Notes under the pieces: model-generated
Databases searched by the model: none
Told to the model about the DNA's origin: nothing
The model's input: the letters and a program-made list of their open reading frames with translations, nothing else
Made by a program: the position numbers and the translations under genes
Shown: one piece after another, positions 18,069-26,885 of the stretch
Layout of the letters: the number at the start of each line of letters is the position of its first letter
How positions within the stretch are numbered: position 1 is the stretch's first letter
Assembly (NCBI RefSeq): GCF_000576635.1
Contig: NZ_AVFL01000049.1
Coordinates: 1-35,495 of the forward strand
Reading direction: 5' to 3'
Origin: Skermanella stibiiresistens SB22
GTDB lineage: Bacteria > Pseudomonadota > Alphaproteobacteria > Azospirillales > Azospirillaceae
Length of the DNA: 35,495 bases

Positions 18069-18500
18069 TCAGTGATGATGATGACCATGCCCATGGTCGC
18101 AACGGCCCTGGGCATGCTTGTCCTCGCATGACATGCCATCCGACACCGGGACGAGGCTGATCCAGGCGTTGAGCGTCGTCGGGTCGTACCCGACCTCGCG
18201 GCGGTCGCCGACCTGGATCAGCGGACGGCGGATCAGGTCGGGGTCCTTGATCAGGACCTCGATCGCCGCCGCCTCGTCCAGTTCCGCCGGCACGACGGCC
18301 TTGCTGCGGACGGCGGGCGCGAAGCGGTTGAACCACTCCTCGACGGGACGGTCGTTGAAATAGGGGCGCAACGTCTCCGGCGTCCAGGGCTCGGACAGCA
18401 GGTCGCGGGCGATCACCGTGTGGCCGGCGGCCTCCAGTTGGGTCTTCTGCTTGGCGTTGGCTGTATCGTCGGGCTTGGCATAGAAAAGAACTTCGGCCAT
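18069..18500 (-). CDS. ArsC-like nitrogenase-associated protein lacking the redox Cys, with His-rich tail
   Basis: The 143-residue protein has a thioredoxin-fold ArsC/Spx-type domain of the nitrogenase-associated protein group, recognisable in AKQKTQLEAAGHTVIARDLL, SEPWTPETLRPYF, PVEEWFNRFAPAV and LIRRPLIQVGDRREVGYDP. Family members normally carry a Cys near the N-terminus (KPGCxxN); here the segment is KPDDTAN, so the arsenate-reductase-type cysteine is missing. The last ~16 residues include two Cys and end in DHGHGHHHH, a likely metal-binding tail. GGAGA precedes ATG 18500. It is the last gene of a seven-gene minus-strand run. Its biochemical role is unknown. Confidence 0.82.
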   Translation of the reverse strand: MAEVLFYAKPDDTANAKQKTQLEAAGHTVIARDLLSEPWTPETLRPYFNDRPVEEWFNRFAPAVRSKAVVPAELDEAAAIEVLIKDPDLIRRPLIQVGDRREVGYDPTTLNAWISLVPVSDGMSCEDKHAQGRCDHGHGHHHH

Positions 18501-18600
18501 GGGGGGTCTCCGGTAATGCTGCGTTGACCCCATTGTGCAACGCCACACCTCCCGTTTCCCCCGCGCGATCCGTCGCACCTTCCCACACGCGCCCCGTCGA

Positions 18601-19839
18601 TCAGGCGTTCGCCAGCGTGACCAGCGCCTCGGCCAGCACGCGCGCACCCGCCGCCAGGTCCGCTGGCTTGGCGTTCTCCGCCTCGTTATGGCTGATGCCG
18701 CGTTCGCAGGGCACGAAGATCATGCCGCTGGGGCAGACGTCCTGAAGGAACTTGGCGTCGTGCAGCGCCCCCGAGGACAGGTCCATCGTGGGGATGGCCA
18801 AGCGCTCGGCGGCGCCGCGCATGGCGGCGATGACGGCCGGGTCGAACTCGGCCGGCTGGCTGTTGAAGGTCTCGATGATCGTGACCGTGCACGGATTGGC
18901 GTGGGCCCGGCAAACCGCGTCGACCTGATCGCCCAGGCGCTTCAGGGTCGAGGCCTCTGGATGGCGGAAGTCGATGGTGAAGAAGACCCGGCCCGGAATG
19001 GTGTTGGGCGATCCCGGCTGGACCTCGAACCGGCCGACGGTGAAGCGGACAAGGTCCTCCTCGTCGAACATCAGCCGTTCCAGCGCCGACACCATGGCGA
19101 TGGCGGCGGTCAGCGCGTCGCGCCGGTTGCGGCGCGGGGTGGTTCCCGCGTGGGCCTCGTCACCCAGGATCTCGACCGCGAACCAGCGCGAGCCCTGCAT
19201 GCCCGTGACGATCCCGACGGGCACGCCGGCATCCTCCAGCCTGGGGCCTTGCTCGATATGGCATTCCAGATAGGCCGCCACGGGGAAGCCCAGGGGTCGC
19301 ACCGGCATGCCGCGCTCGCTCGCCAGCACCGCCGCCAGCGCGTCGCGGGCGGAGATGCCGTCGCGGTCGACCGCCTGCAGGATCTGGTCGAGCGGAACGG
19401 CACCGGTGAAAGCCGCCGACCCGGAGCAACCGGGCTGGAAGCGCGAGCCCTCCTCGTTGGTCCAGGACACCACTTCGATCGGCCGCTTTGTCACGACGCC
19501 CGCCTCGTGGATCGCTTGCAACGCCTCGAAGGCGGCGAGCACGCCGAACGCGCCGTCGAACTTGCCGCCGGTCGGCTGGGTGTCGAGGTGGGACCCGCTG
19601 ATCACCGGCGGCAGGCTATCGTCAGTGCCGGCCCGCCGCAGGAACAGGTTGCCGATCGGATCGGTCGCGACGGAGAAGCCAAGCTCGTCGCCCCAGCGCG
19701 CCAGCAAGCTCCGCGACTGGGCGTCGCCCGGGGACAGGGCTGGACGGTTGACGCCCCCGCCCGGCAGGGCGCCGATCTTGGCCATCGCCATGTGGCGCTT
19801 CCAGAGGCGGGCTTCGTCGATATACGGGATCCTGGTCAT
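18601..19839 (-). CDS. M20 family Zn-dependent amidohydrolase (allantoate/N-carbamoyl amino acid hydrolase type)
   Basis: This 412-residue cytoplasmic enzyme of the AllC/HyuC/beta-ureidopropionase group hydrolyses a carbamoyl or ureido amide. Metal-binding residues are all visible: His and Asp in SGSHLDTQPTGGKFDG, Glu-Glu in NEEGSRF, His in LECHIEQG and the final His in ISHNEAE. The dimerisation domain lies around 215-330 (AHAGTTPRRNRRDA). The length is typical. The substrate (N-carbamoyl-L-amino acid, allantoate or ureidopropionate) cannot be told, and no hydantoinase or purine-degradation partner is adjacent. It lies 33 bp downstream of an ankyrin protein gene in the same direction. Confidence 0.88.
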   Translation of the reverse strand: MTRIPYIDEARLWKRHMAMAKIGALPGGGVNRPALSPGDAQSRSLLARWGDELGFSVATDPIGNLFLRRAGTDDSLPPVISGSHLDTQPTGGKFDGAFGVLAAFEALQAIHEAGVVTKRPIEVVSWTNEEGSRFQPGCSGSAAFTGAVPLDQILQAVDRDGISARDALAAVLASERGMPVRPLGFPVAAYLECHIEQGPRLEDAGVPVGIVTGMQGSRWFAVEILGDEAHAGTTPRRNRRDALTAAIAMVSALERLMFDEEDLVRFTVGRFEVQPGSPNTIPGRVFFTIDFRHPEASTLKRLGDQVDAVCRAHANPCTVTIIETFNSQPAEFDPAVIAAMRGAAERLAIPTMDLSSGALHDAKFLQDVCPSGMIFVPCERGISHNEAENAKPADLAAGARVLAEALVTLANA

Positions 19840-19872
19840 GCTCGAGCCTGCGCGGAGGAGGGAACGACTTGT

Positions 19873-20394
19873 CTAGCGTCGCGCGGCGGCGCGGGCAAGC
19901 TGTCCGGGCGTGTCCGGCGCGTTCATGATCTCGGCCGCCGCCTGCGCCGTGTTGCCGCCTGCGTCGCGGAGATCGATCGTGGCGCCCCGCCTCAGCAGCA
20001 AATCGACGATCTCGGTCCGGTTGAACATCGCCGCCGTCATCAAGGCGGTCCTGCCACCATTGCCAGCGCCATCGACATCGGCACCCGCGTCCAGCAGCAT
20101 GTTGACGATGCCGATGTCACCCTTGAACGCGGCCGCCGCCAAGGGCGTCTGTCCCCTGTCGTTCGCCAGTTCCATGTCGGCGCCGTGGTCGAGCAGCAGC
20201 TTGACGACGCCGGCGTTGCCATTATACGCGGCGATCATCAGCAGGCTGTCGCCCTTCTCGTTCCGCAGGTTGGGCGGCAATCCCCGCACCATGTACTCGG
20301 CCACCTCGTCGGTCAGGCCGGCCCTGACCTTCTGGAAGACCTCCAGCAGGAACGCGAGCGTTTCCTCGTCCATCTGAGGCGCTTGATTGGCCAT
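19873..20394 (-). CDS. Ankyrin repeat protein
   Basis: This 173-residue cytoplasmic protein (no signal peptide) has about four ankyrin repeats between residues ~45 and 160. The repeat cores are LLMIAAYNGNAGVVKLLLDH, LAAAAFKGDIGIVNMLLDAG, ALMTAAMFNRTEIVDLLLRR and GNTAQAAAEI. Ankyrin repeats mediate protein-protein binding. I chose ATG 20394 over the ATG nine codons upstream because GGGAGA lies six bases before it. It is encoded directly upstream of the M20 amidohydrolase (33 bp) and may modulate it or simply be co-transcribed. Confidence 0.85.
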   Translation of the reverse strand: MANQAPQMDEETLAFLLEVFQKVRAGLTDEVAEYMVRGLPPNLRNEKGDSLLMIAAYNGNAGVVKLLLDHGADMELANDRGQTPLAAAAFKGDIGIVNMLLDAGADVDGAGNGGRTALMTAAMFNRTEIVDLLLRRGATIDLRDAGGNTAQAAAEIMNAPDTPGQLARAAARR

Positions 20395-20472
20395 GTCATT
20401 TCTCCCAGGTCCATTCGCCATGGGATGAACGAACGAGCGCGCGATTCCGCCCCAACCTTCCGGACCGTGATC

Positions 20473-20964
20473 TCACCGCGCGGCGGCCCGCACCGCCTCC
20501 AGCAACGCGAGGTCGGGCTCCGGACCAAGCTCGATGCCATGGGCTTCGGCGAAGGCGGCGATGGCGCCGTGGGTCTTGCGTCCCATCAGGCCGTCGGCTG
20601 GTCCAGGATCATAGCCGGCGTCCTTCAGCAGCGTCTGGATCTCGCGCAATTCGCCGCGTGTCACCAGACGCGGGCGCTCCGGCTTCGGCACGGTCGCGGC
20701 TGGGACCTGGGATGAGGTCAGGGGTGGTGCTGCCGGCTTCGCGGTGGTGACTGGCGCGACCTTGGCCACCAGGGGAACCGGCTTTGGCGGCGCCACGATG
20801 CTGGGGTTGTTCAGAGCCGCCATGTAGAACAATCCGAACAACGCCGCCGACAAAAGGCCAATGACGACCATCGGGCCAGTGGCGGGAGCGTTCGAGGCTT
20901 TCGGAGCGGGCGGTTCGCCGCTCGGCACCGCCGGAAGCCTGAACTGGCCGAGATCGATCGACAT
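20473..20964 (-). CDS. Membrane-anchored peptidoglycan-binding domain protein
   Basis: This ~163-residue bitopic protein has a short cytoplasmic N-terminus, a membrane helix (PMVVIGLLSAALFGLFYMAA), a Pro/Ala/Lys-rich periplasmic linker and a C-terminal PG_binding_1-type domain. That domain is recognised by LREIQTLLKDAGYDPGPADG and LMGRKTHGAIAAFAEAHG. It should sit in the inner membrane with the C-terminal domain near the cell wall. The start is uncertain: ATG 20964 or GTG 20979, neither with a strong ribosome binding site. It is downstream of rluE in the same direction. Confidence 0.8.
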   Translation of the reverse strand: MSIDLGQFRLPAVPSGEPPAPKASNAPATGPMVVIGLLSAALFGLFYMAALNNPSIVAPPKPVPLVAKVAPVTTAKPAAPPLTSSQVPAATVPKPERPRLVTRGELREIQTLLKDAGYDPGPADGLMGRKTHGAIAAFAEAHGIELGPEPDLALLEAVRAAAR

Positions 20965-21009
20965 GGGGGTACCCGACACGCTTGGGATGTGGAAGCCAGC
21001 GTGATTTTA

Positions 21010-21648
21010 TCAGCTTCCAGGCTTCGAGGTGATGGAAATCTCACGCCATTGACCGGGCGCCAACCCGTCGAAGGTCCAGTCCCCGACCGCGCGCCGGATC
21101 AGGCGCAGCGTCGGGAAGCCCACCGCGGCGGTCATGCGGCGAACCTGCCGGTTACGCCCCTCCCGCAACACCAGCTCGATCCAGGATGTCGGTATTTCGG
21201 CGCGATATCTGATGGGAGGATCGCGTGGCCACAACCCAGCCGGTTCCTCGATCAGGCTGGCCCCGGCGGGCAGCGTCGGCCCATCGTTCAGCGTGACGCC
21301 CCCCCGAAGCGCCTCCAGCGCCCGTTCGTCCGGGACGCCCTCGACCTGCGCCCAGTAGGTTTTCGGCCGCTTGTGACGCGGGTCGGCGATCCGCGCGGTC
21401 AGCTTGCCGTCGTCGGTCAAGACCAGCAGGCCTTCGCTGTCGCGGTCCAAACGGCCCGCGACGTAGACACCGGGGATCTTGATGAATTCCGACAGCGTCG
21501 CCCGGCCGTGCTCCCGGTCGGTGAACTGCGACAGCACGTCGTAGGGTTTGTTGAACAGGATCACCCTGCCCGCGCGCGGCGGGGCCGCCTTCGGACGCGT
21601 CACCTTTCGATGCGCGGCCTTGGGATCGAACGCCTTGCCGCCCCTCAT
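21010..21648 (-). CDS. rluE: 23S rRNA pseudouridine synthase RluE
   Basis: This 212-residue RsuA-family pseudouridine synthase closely matches E. coli RluE, which modifies U2457 of 23S rRNA. The catalytic motif [17 protein letters not shown] holds Asp68. [30 protein letters not shown] and [20 protein letters not shown] are hallmarks of the RluE branch. Like RluE it lacks an S4 domain and has a basic N-terminus. It starts at ATG 21648, 10 bp after the msrA stop, and is co-transcribed with msrA. Confidence 0.93.
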   Translation of the reverse strand: MRGGKAFDPKAAHRKVTRPKAAPPRAGRVILFNKPYDVLSQFTDREHGRATLSEFIKIPGVYVAGRLDRDSEGLLVLTDDGKLTARIADPRHKRPKTYWAQVEGVPDERALEALRGGVTLNDGPTLPAGASLIEEPAGLWPRDPPIRYRAEIPTSWIELVLREGRNRQVRRMTAAVGFPTLRLIRRAVGDWTFDGLAPGQWREISITSKPGS

Positions 21649-21658
21649 CGCGCGTCGG

Positions 21659-22129
21659 TCAGATGTGGCACGACGCCATGCCCCGGCGCTCCAGGTAGCG
21701 CTGGTGATAGTCCTCGGCGCGCCAGAAGGCCGAAGCCGGCGTGATCTCGGTCACGATCGGCCGGGCGAAGCGGCCCGACGCCTGCGCCCGCTCCAGCGAG
21801 GCGCGGGCCATCGCCTCCTGCGCCGGGGAATGGGTGAAGATCGCGGAGCGGTACTGCGCTCCAGCGTCGGGTCCCTGCCGGTTCAAGGTCGTCGGATCGT
21901 GGATCTGCCAGAACACGTCGAGTATCTGGTCGAAGGAGACCCGCGCGGGATCGAACTCGACCTCGACCACCTCCGCGTGGCCGGTCTCGTCCGAGCAGAC
22001 GTCGTCGTAGGTCGGGTTCTCCGTGGTGCCGCCAAGATAGCCCACCGCCGTGCCGGTCACGCCGTCGACATGACGGAACGCCGCCTCCACTCCCCAGAAG
22101 CATCCGGCGCCGAACGTCGCTTTTTCCAT
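21659..22129 (-). CDS. msrA: Peptide methionine-S-sulfoxide reductase MsrA
   Basis: This 156-residue MsrA repairs Met-S-sulfoxide in oxidised proteins. Catalytic Cys10 is in [58 protein letters not shown] and [11 protein letters not shown] are family signatures. A second Cys in the C-terminal ASCHI could act as the resolving residue. GGGAGG six bases before ATG 22129 fixes the start. It lies between a dienelactone hydrolase gene (34 bp upstream) and rluE (10 bp downstream). Confidence 0.95.
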   Translation of the reverse strand: MEKATFGAGCFWGVEAAFRHVDGVTGTAVGYLGGTTENPTYDDVCSDETGHAEVVEVEFDPARVSFDQILDVFWQIHDPTTLNRQGPDAGAQYRSAIFTHSPAQEAMARASLERAQASGRFARPIVTEITPASAFWRAEDYHQRYLERRGMASCHI

Positions 22130-22163
22130 GATCCGCCTCCCGTCGTCGCGTGTCCTCCACCCG

Positions 22164-22856
22164 CTAGCGCAGGTAGAGCCCCAGAAAGTCGAAGGTGCGC
22201 TGATCGGCCAACTTGCCCGCCTCCGCCTCGGCACCAGAAGCGCCGGGACGGGCGAAGCCATGGCCGACGCCAGGATAAGTGTGAATGGCGACGCCCGCAA
22301 CGGGGCACAGGCGATCGACCAGCCGTTTGCGCGTCTCCGGCGGGATGAACGGATCCTTCTCGCCCAGATGCATCATGAACGGGCGGGTCAGCTTGACCGC
22401 CTCCGCCAAGTGCTTGTCGATGTTGGTGCCATAGTACGCGACGTTCGCCTGGGTATCGCCCCGGCACGCCATCAGGAAGGCGATCCTGCCGCCGGCGCAA
22501 TATCCGACGGTGGCGACCCGCTCGTTGCACAGCCCCATCTCACGCAGATGGAGCACGGCGGCCTTGACGTCCCCCAGCATCTGGTCGTCACTGGACTCGG
22601 CCATCCGCCGCCTGCCCTCCTCGAGCGCCGCCTCGTCCCCGGGCTCGATCTCCGGCAGGTCGCCCTGCCGCCAAGTCAGGCTGGGACAGATCGCCAGGAA
22701 ACCCGCTTCGGCGAAGCGGTCGGCGACGGCGCGCATCGTCTTGTTGAGGCCGAAGATCTCATGGATCAGCACGACACCCCCGACCCGGCTCCGGTCAGGC
22801 TCGGCGAGATAGGCCGGCATCTGGTGGTCGTGCACATCGATCGTAATGTCCGGCAT
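22164..22856 (-). CDS. Dienelactone hydrolase family protein
   Basis: This 230-residue cytoplasmic alpha/beta hydrolase of the DLH family has the nucleophile Cys120 in VGYCAGG, Asp in GEKDPFIP and His in GVGHGFARP, giving the Cys-Asp-His triad of carboxymethylenebutenolidase. GGVVLIHEIFGLNKTMR is the usual N-terminal signature. I chose ATG 22856 because GGGAGTGGAGAA lies directly before it; an upstream in-frame start adds only an unlikely 14-residue leader. No aromatic-degradation genes are nearby, so the substrate is uncertain. It is the first gene of the seven-gene minus-strand run. Confidence 0.9.
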   Translation of the reverse strand: MPDITIDVHDHQMPAYLAEPDRSRVGGVVLIHEIFGLNKTMRAVADRFAEAGFLAICPSLTWRQGDLPEIEPGDEAALEEGRRRMAESSDDQMLGDVKAAVLHLREMGLCNERVATVGYCAGGRIAFLMACRGDTQANVAYYGTNIDKHLAEAVKLTRPFMMHLGEKDPFIPPETRKRLVDRLCPVAGVAIHTYPGVGHGFARPGASGAEAEAGKLADQRTFDFLGLYLR

Positions 22857-22973
22857 TTCTCCACTCCCTGCGAGTACGGTCCTCGTTGATTCGGGCAACC
22901 GTGTATTAACCAGATTATGCTACACGGCTGAAAGACGTATGGGGAGACTCCCGAACGCCATAGCCAACTTAAA

Positions 22974-23873
22974 ATGGTCGAAGTCATGCTAAGCAATATA
23001 TCGGCCAGGATATCGGCGTCCCTTCCAGCCATCGCCTTCCTCGTCGGCCTGGCGGCCGGCACGGCTCTTCCGGCCCACGCCCAACCCCATCAAGCGGCTG
23101 AATGGGGAAAAGTCTCGGCCCCGGCGCCGGGATCGCCGCGGATCTTCGGGTCATACACCAACGGATGCATCGGGGGCGCCCGGTCGCTGCCGACCGAAGG
23201 TCCGGGCCATCAGGTCGTCCGCCTGTCGCGGACGCGGTATTTCGGCCATCCGGAGACGATCGAGTACCTGCTCAATCTCGGCCAGCGCGTCGCGGCGACC
23301 GATCTGGGAACCTTGCTGGTCGGCGACGTGTCGCAGCCGCGGGGCGGGCCGATGCCCAGCGGGCACGCGAGCCACGAGGTCGGATTGGACGCCGATATCT
23401 GGCTGCGGCTCGACCTGCCGCCACTGCCCCGGTCCCAGCGCGAGGACCTGGATCTGCCCAGCGTGATCGACCCCATCACCAAGCATGTCGATCCCCGTCT
23501 GTTCACCGATACCCAGGCGATGCTGTTGCGGCTGGCCGCGGACGATCCGCGCGTCACGCGCATCTTCGTCGCCCCCGGCATCAAGCAGGCGCTGTGCGAA
23601 CGGACATGGCCCGACCGGTCGTGGCTGCGCCTGATCCGCCCCTGGTTCGGGCACGAGGCGCATTTCCACGTCCGCATGACCTGTCCGCCCGACCAGCCGC
23701 AATGCGCCGATCAAGCCCCTCCGCCGCCCGGCGACGGCTGCGGCGCCGAACTGGCGAGCTGGTTCGAGAAACCGCCGCCGGTGCCCACCCCCGCGCCGCC
23801 GCCGAAGGTGAAACCGGAGCCTCCGCCGATGCCCGTCGCCTGTGCCGGAATTCTCGTGATGCCGCCTCACTAG
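22974..23873 (+). CDS. mepA: Penicillin-insensitive murein endopeptidase MepA
   Basis: This 299-residue periplasmic LAS-type metallopeptidase cleaves D-Ala-meso-DAP crosslinks in peptidoglycan. The signal peptide covers ~1-36 (AFLVGLAAGTALPAHA). Zinc and catalytic residues are visible in MPSGHASHEVGLDADIW and in GHEAHFHVRM. The conserved GCIGGARSLP and paired Cys are present. A proline-rich tail (PPPVPTPAPPPKVKPEPPP) extends the C-terminus beyond the catalytic domain. Start 22974 or ATG 22986 are both possible; neither has a clear ribosome binding site. It is transcribed alone, divergent from the dienelactone hydrolase gene. Confidence 0.93.
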   Translation: MVEVMLSNISARISASLPAIAFLVGLAAGTALPAHAQPHQAAEWGKVSAPAPGSPRIFGSYTNGCIGGARSLPTEGPGHQVVRLSRTRYFGHPETIEYLLNLGQRVAATDLGTLLVGDVSQPRGGPMPSGHASHEVGLDADIWLRLDLPPLPRSQREDLDLPSVIDPITKHVDPRLFTDTQAMLLRLAADDPRVTRIFVAPGIKQALCERTWPDRSWLRLIRPWFGHEAHFHVRMTCPPDQPQCADQAPPPPGDGCGAELASWFEKPPPVPTPAPPPKVKPEPPPMPVACAGILVMPPH

Positions 23874-23942
23874 GCAAACGGCGGTTCATTAAAACAGCAT
23901 TTCGCCCATGATGTAATCGTAAAATTTCCGTTAACAAAGCGC

Positions 23943-23972
23943 TTGCGCATCTTTCGTTCGCTCTCCTAATAT
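23943..23972 (+). promoter_or_regulatory. Candidate promoter of the GntR/peptide transporter operon
   Basis: TTGCGC (23943-23948) and TAATAT (23967-23972) are separated by 18 bases in an AT-richer gap. The -10 element overlaps the left arm of the palindrome described next, a typical repressor arrangement. Both hexamers are imperfect, so the call is moderate. Confidence 0.4.
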
Positions 23973-23994
23973 CGTTATCGATAATGATATTGGG
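23965..23994 (+). promoter_or_regulatory. 24-30 bp palindromic operator, Fur-box-like, upstream of the GntR gene
   Basis: AATATCGTTATC (23968-23979) is followed directly by GATAATGATATT (23980-23991), its reverse complement apart from one base. The symmetry extends by CC/GG two bases out. It ends 14 bases before the GntR start. The right arm matches 11 of 12 bases of the classical Fur half-sequence GATAATGATAAT. It could be the operator for the adjacent GntR regulator, by autoregulation, or a site for a Fur-family protein. Confidence 0.6.
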
Positions 23995-24005
23995 CAGGGG
24001 CGATC

Positions 24006-24679
24006 ATGGCGCGGCTCGGCGAGGCGGGGACGATCCAGTTCAGCAAGGTTCGGAAGGGCAGCGTGCTCTACGACGACCTGCGCCGGCAGATCGTCAAGGG
24101 CGGGTTGAAGCCCGGCGATCCGATGCTGGAGATCACCGTCGCCCGCGAATACGGCTGTAGCCAGGGCACCGTCCGCGAGGCCCTGATGCGGCTCCAGGAA
24201 GACGGTTTGGTCGTCCGCGGCGGCTACAAGGGAACGACGGTCTCGGTGACCGGCCCGGCCGAGGCCCGCGAGATGCAGTTAATGCGGCTCCACCTGGAGA
24301 CGCAGGGCGTCCGCCGGGCCGCATCCTTGATCGACGACCAGTTCCTCGCCCGCTTGTCGGGCATCGTCGAGGAGATGGAGCGGGTGGCGGAGGCCGGCGA
24401 CGAGTACGCGCTGACCGAGCTGGATTGCGAGTTCCATCTGACGATCTTCGGCCGAGCCGGCCTTCCCGCGCTCGACGCGATCCTCAGCCGCTGCCTGCTC
24501 CACCTTCACCGGATCACGCTGGCGGAACCGGGCCGCACCCGCCCGCTGCTGATCTCCGCCCAACGCCATTGGGACGTGATCGACGCCCTGCGGACGCGTG
24601 ACGCCACCACGGCGGTCGCGGCGATCACCCATCACATCAACACCGTTCTGGAAACCGGCATCGCCGGTGAGGAGGGCTG

Positions 24680-24680
<1 letters not shown>
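24006..24680 (+). CDS. GntR family transcriptional regulator (FCD subfamily)
   Basis: The 224-residue protein has an N-terminal winged helix (~20-85) with the GntR signature [20 protein letters not shown] followed by [18 protein letters not shown]-terminal all-helical FCD ligand domain follows, in which likely metal-binding residues are seen in [19 protein letters not shown] and [12 protein letters not shown] regulators usually repress catabolic or transport operons until a carboxylate-type ligand binds. It is the first gene of the operon and its TGA overlaps the ATG of the first transporter gene (24678-24682). It is the natural candidate regulator of the genes that follow. Confidence 0.92.
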
Positions 24681-25726
<1,046 letters not shown>

Positions 25727-25749
25727 GGAAGGCTTGAGGAAGGATCGCC

Positions 25750-26844
25750 ATGACGATGCCACCAGAGAACATTCTTGAGATCAACGGCCTGACCAAGCAC
25801 TTCGCCACCGGCAAATCGCTGCTGCCCGGTATCGGCCGGTCGGTCAAGGCGGTCGACGGCGTCAGCTTCACGGTCCGCAAGGGCGAGACGCTGGCGATCG
25901 TCGGCGAGAGCGGTTGTGGCAAGTCCACCCTGGCCCGCCTGATCCTGCGGCTGATCGATCCGACCGGCGGCACCGTCCGCTTCCACGGCCAGGATATCGC
26001 CAGTGTGCGCGAGCGCGACATGCGCCCGCTGCGCGCCCGCATGCAGATGATCTTCCAAGACCCCTTCGCCTCGCTCAACCCGCGCATGACCGTGGGCGAG
26101 ATCCTGACCGAGCCGATGCGGGTCCACAAACTGGGCTCGCGGCGCGAACAACGGGAGAGGATGGCCGAGTTGCTGGAACTGGTCGGCCTGTCGGCGCGCC
26201 ACGCCGACCGTTACCCGCACGAGTTCAGCGGCGGCCAGCGCCAACGCATCGGCATCGCCAGGGCCTTGGCGGCGGGGCCGGAACTGGTGATCGGAGACGA
26301 GCCGGTATCGGCCCTGGATGTGTCGGTCCAGGCCCAGGTGATCAACCTGCTGGAGGATCTGAAACAGCGGCTCGGCCTGACGCTGGTGATCATCTCCCAC
26401 GATCTGGCGGTGGTCCGGCACATGTCCGACCGCGTCGGCGTCATGTATCTGGGCAAGATGGTCGAACTGGCCGATACCAACGCCCTGTTCACGGCGCCGC
26501 GCCACCCCTACACCCAGGCGCTGATGTCGGCGGTGCCGCTGCCCGACCCCATGGCGCGGGCCAACCGGCAATTGCTGGAAGGCGACGTTCCCAGCCCGCT
26601 CAATCCCCCCAGCGGCTGCCGGTTCCACACACGTTGCCCCCACGTCCGCGACCGCTGCCGGACCGAGGAGCCGGTCATGGGCCCAAACGCCGAAGACCAC
26701 GGCGTCGCCTGCCACTTCTGGCGGGAGATCGAGGCGCCGCCTCGGCCCGACGCCGCGGCACGGCCGATCAGCGCGGTCTATGCCCGGCGGCGAGCCCTCT
26801 ACATGGAGCGCAGGGCGCTCCAGGAAGAAGCGCCAGCCCTTTGA
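25750..26844 (+). CDS. Oligopeptide/dipeptide ABC transporter ATPase (DppF-like)
   Basis: This second ATPase subunit of the importer (364 aa) has Walker A GESGCGKS, the Q-loop within [17 protein letters not shown], signature FSGGQRQR, Walker [13 protein letters not shown] and H-loop [10 protein letters not shown]. The oligo_HPY C-terminal region ([20 protein letters not shown]) is followed by a ~45-residue Arg/Ala-rich tail. It lies 23 bp after the DppD-like gene and 41 bp before the binding-protein gene. The full-length family match leaves little doubt. Confidence 0.95.
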   Translation: MTMPPENILEINGLTKHFATGKSLLPGIGRSVKAVDGVSFTVRKGETLAIVGESGCGKSTLARLILRLIDPTGGTVRFHGQDIASVRERDMRPLRARMQMIFQDPFASLNPRMTVGEILTEPMRVHKLGSRREQRERMAELLELVGLSARHADRYPHEFSGGQRQRIGIARALAAGPELVIGDEPVSALDVSVQAQVINLLEDLKQRLGLTLVIISHDLAVVRHMSDRVGVMYLGKMVELADTNALFTAPRHPYTQALMSAVPLPDPMARANRQLLEGDVPSPLNPPSGCRFHTRCPHVRDRCRTEEPVMGPNAEDHGVACHFWREIEAPPRPDAAARPISAVYARRRALYMERRALQEEAPAL

Positions 26845-26885
26845 GGCGGCGCATCCAAAGCCCAGGAACAGGGAGCCTTCGACTC

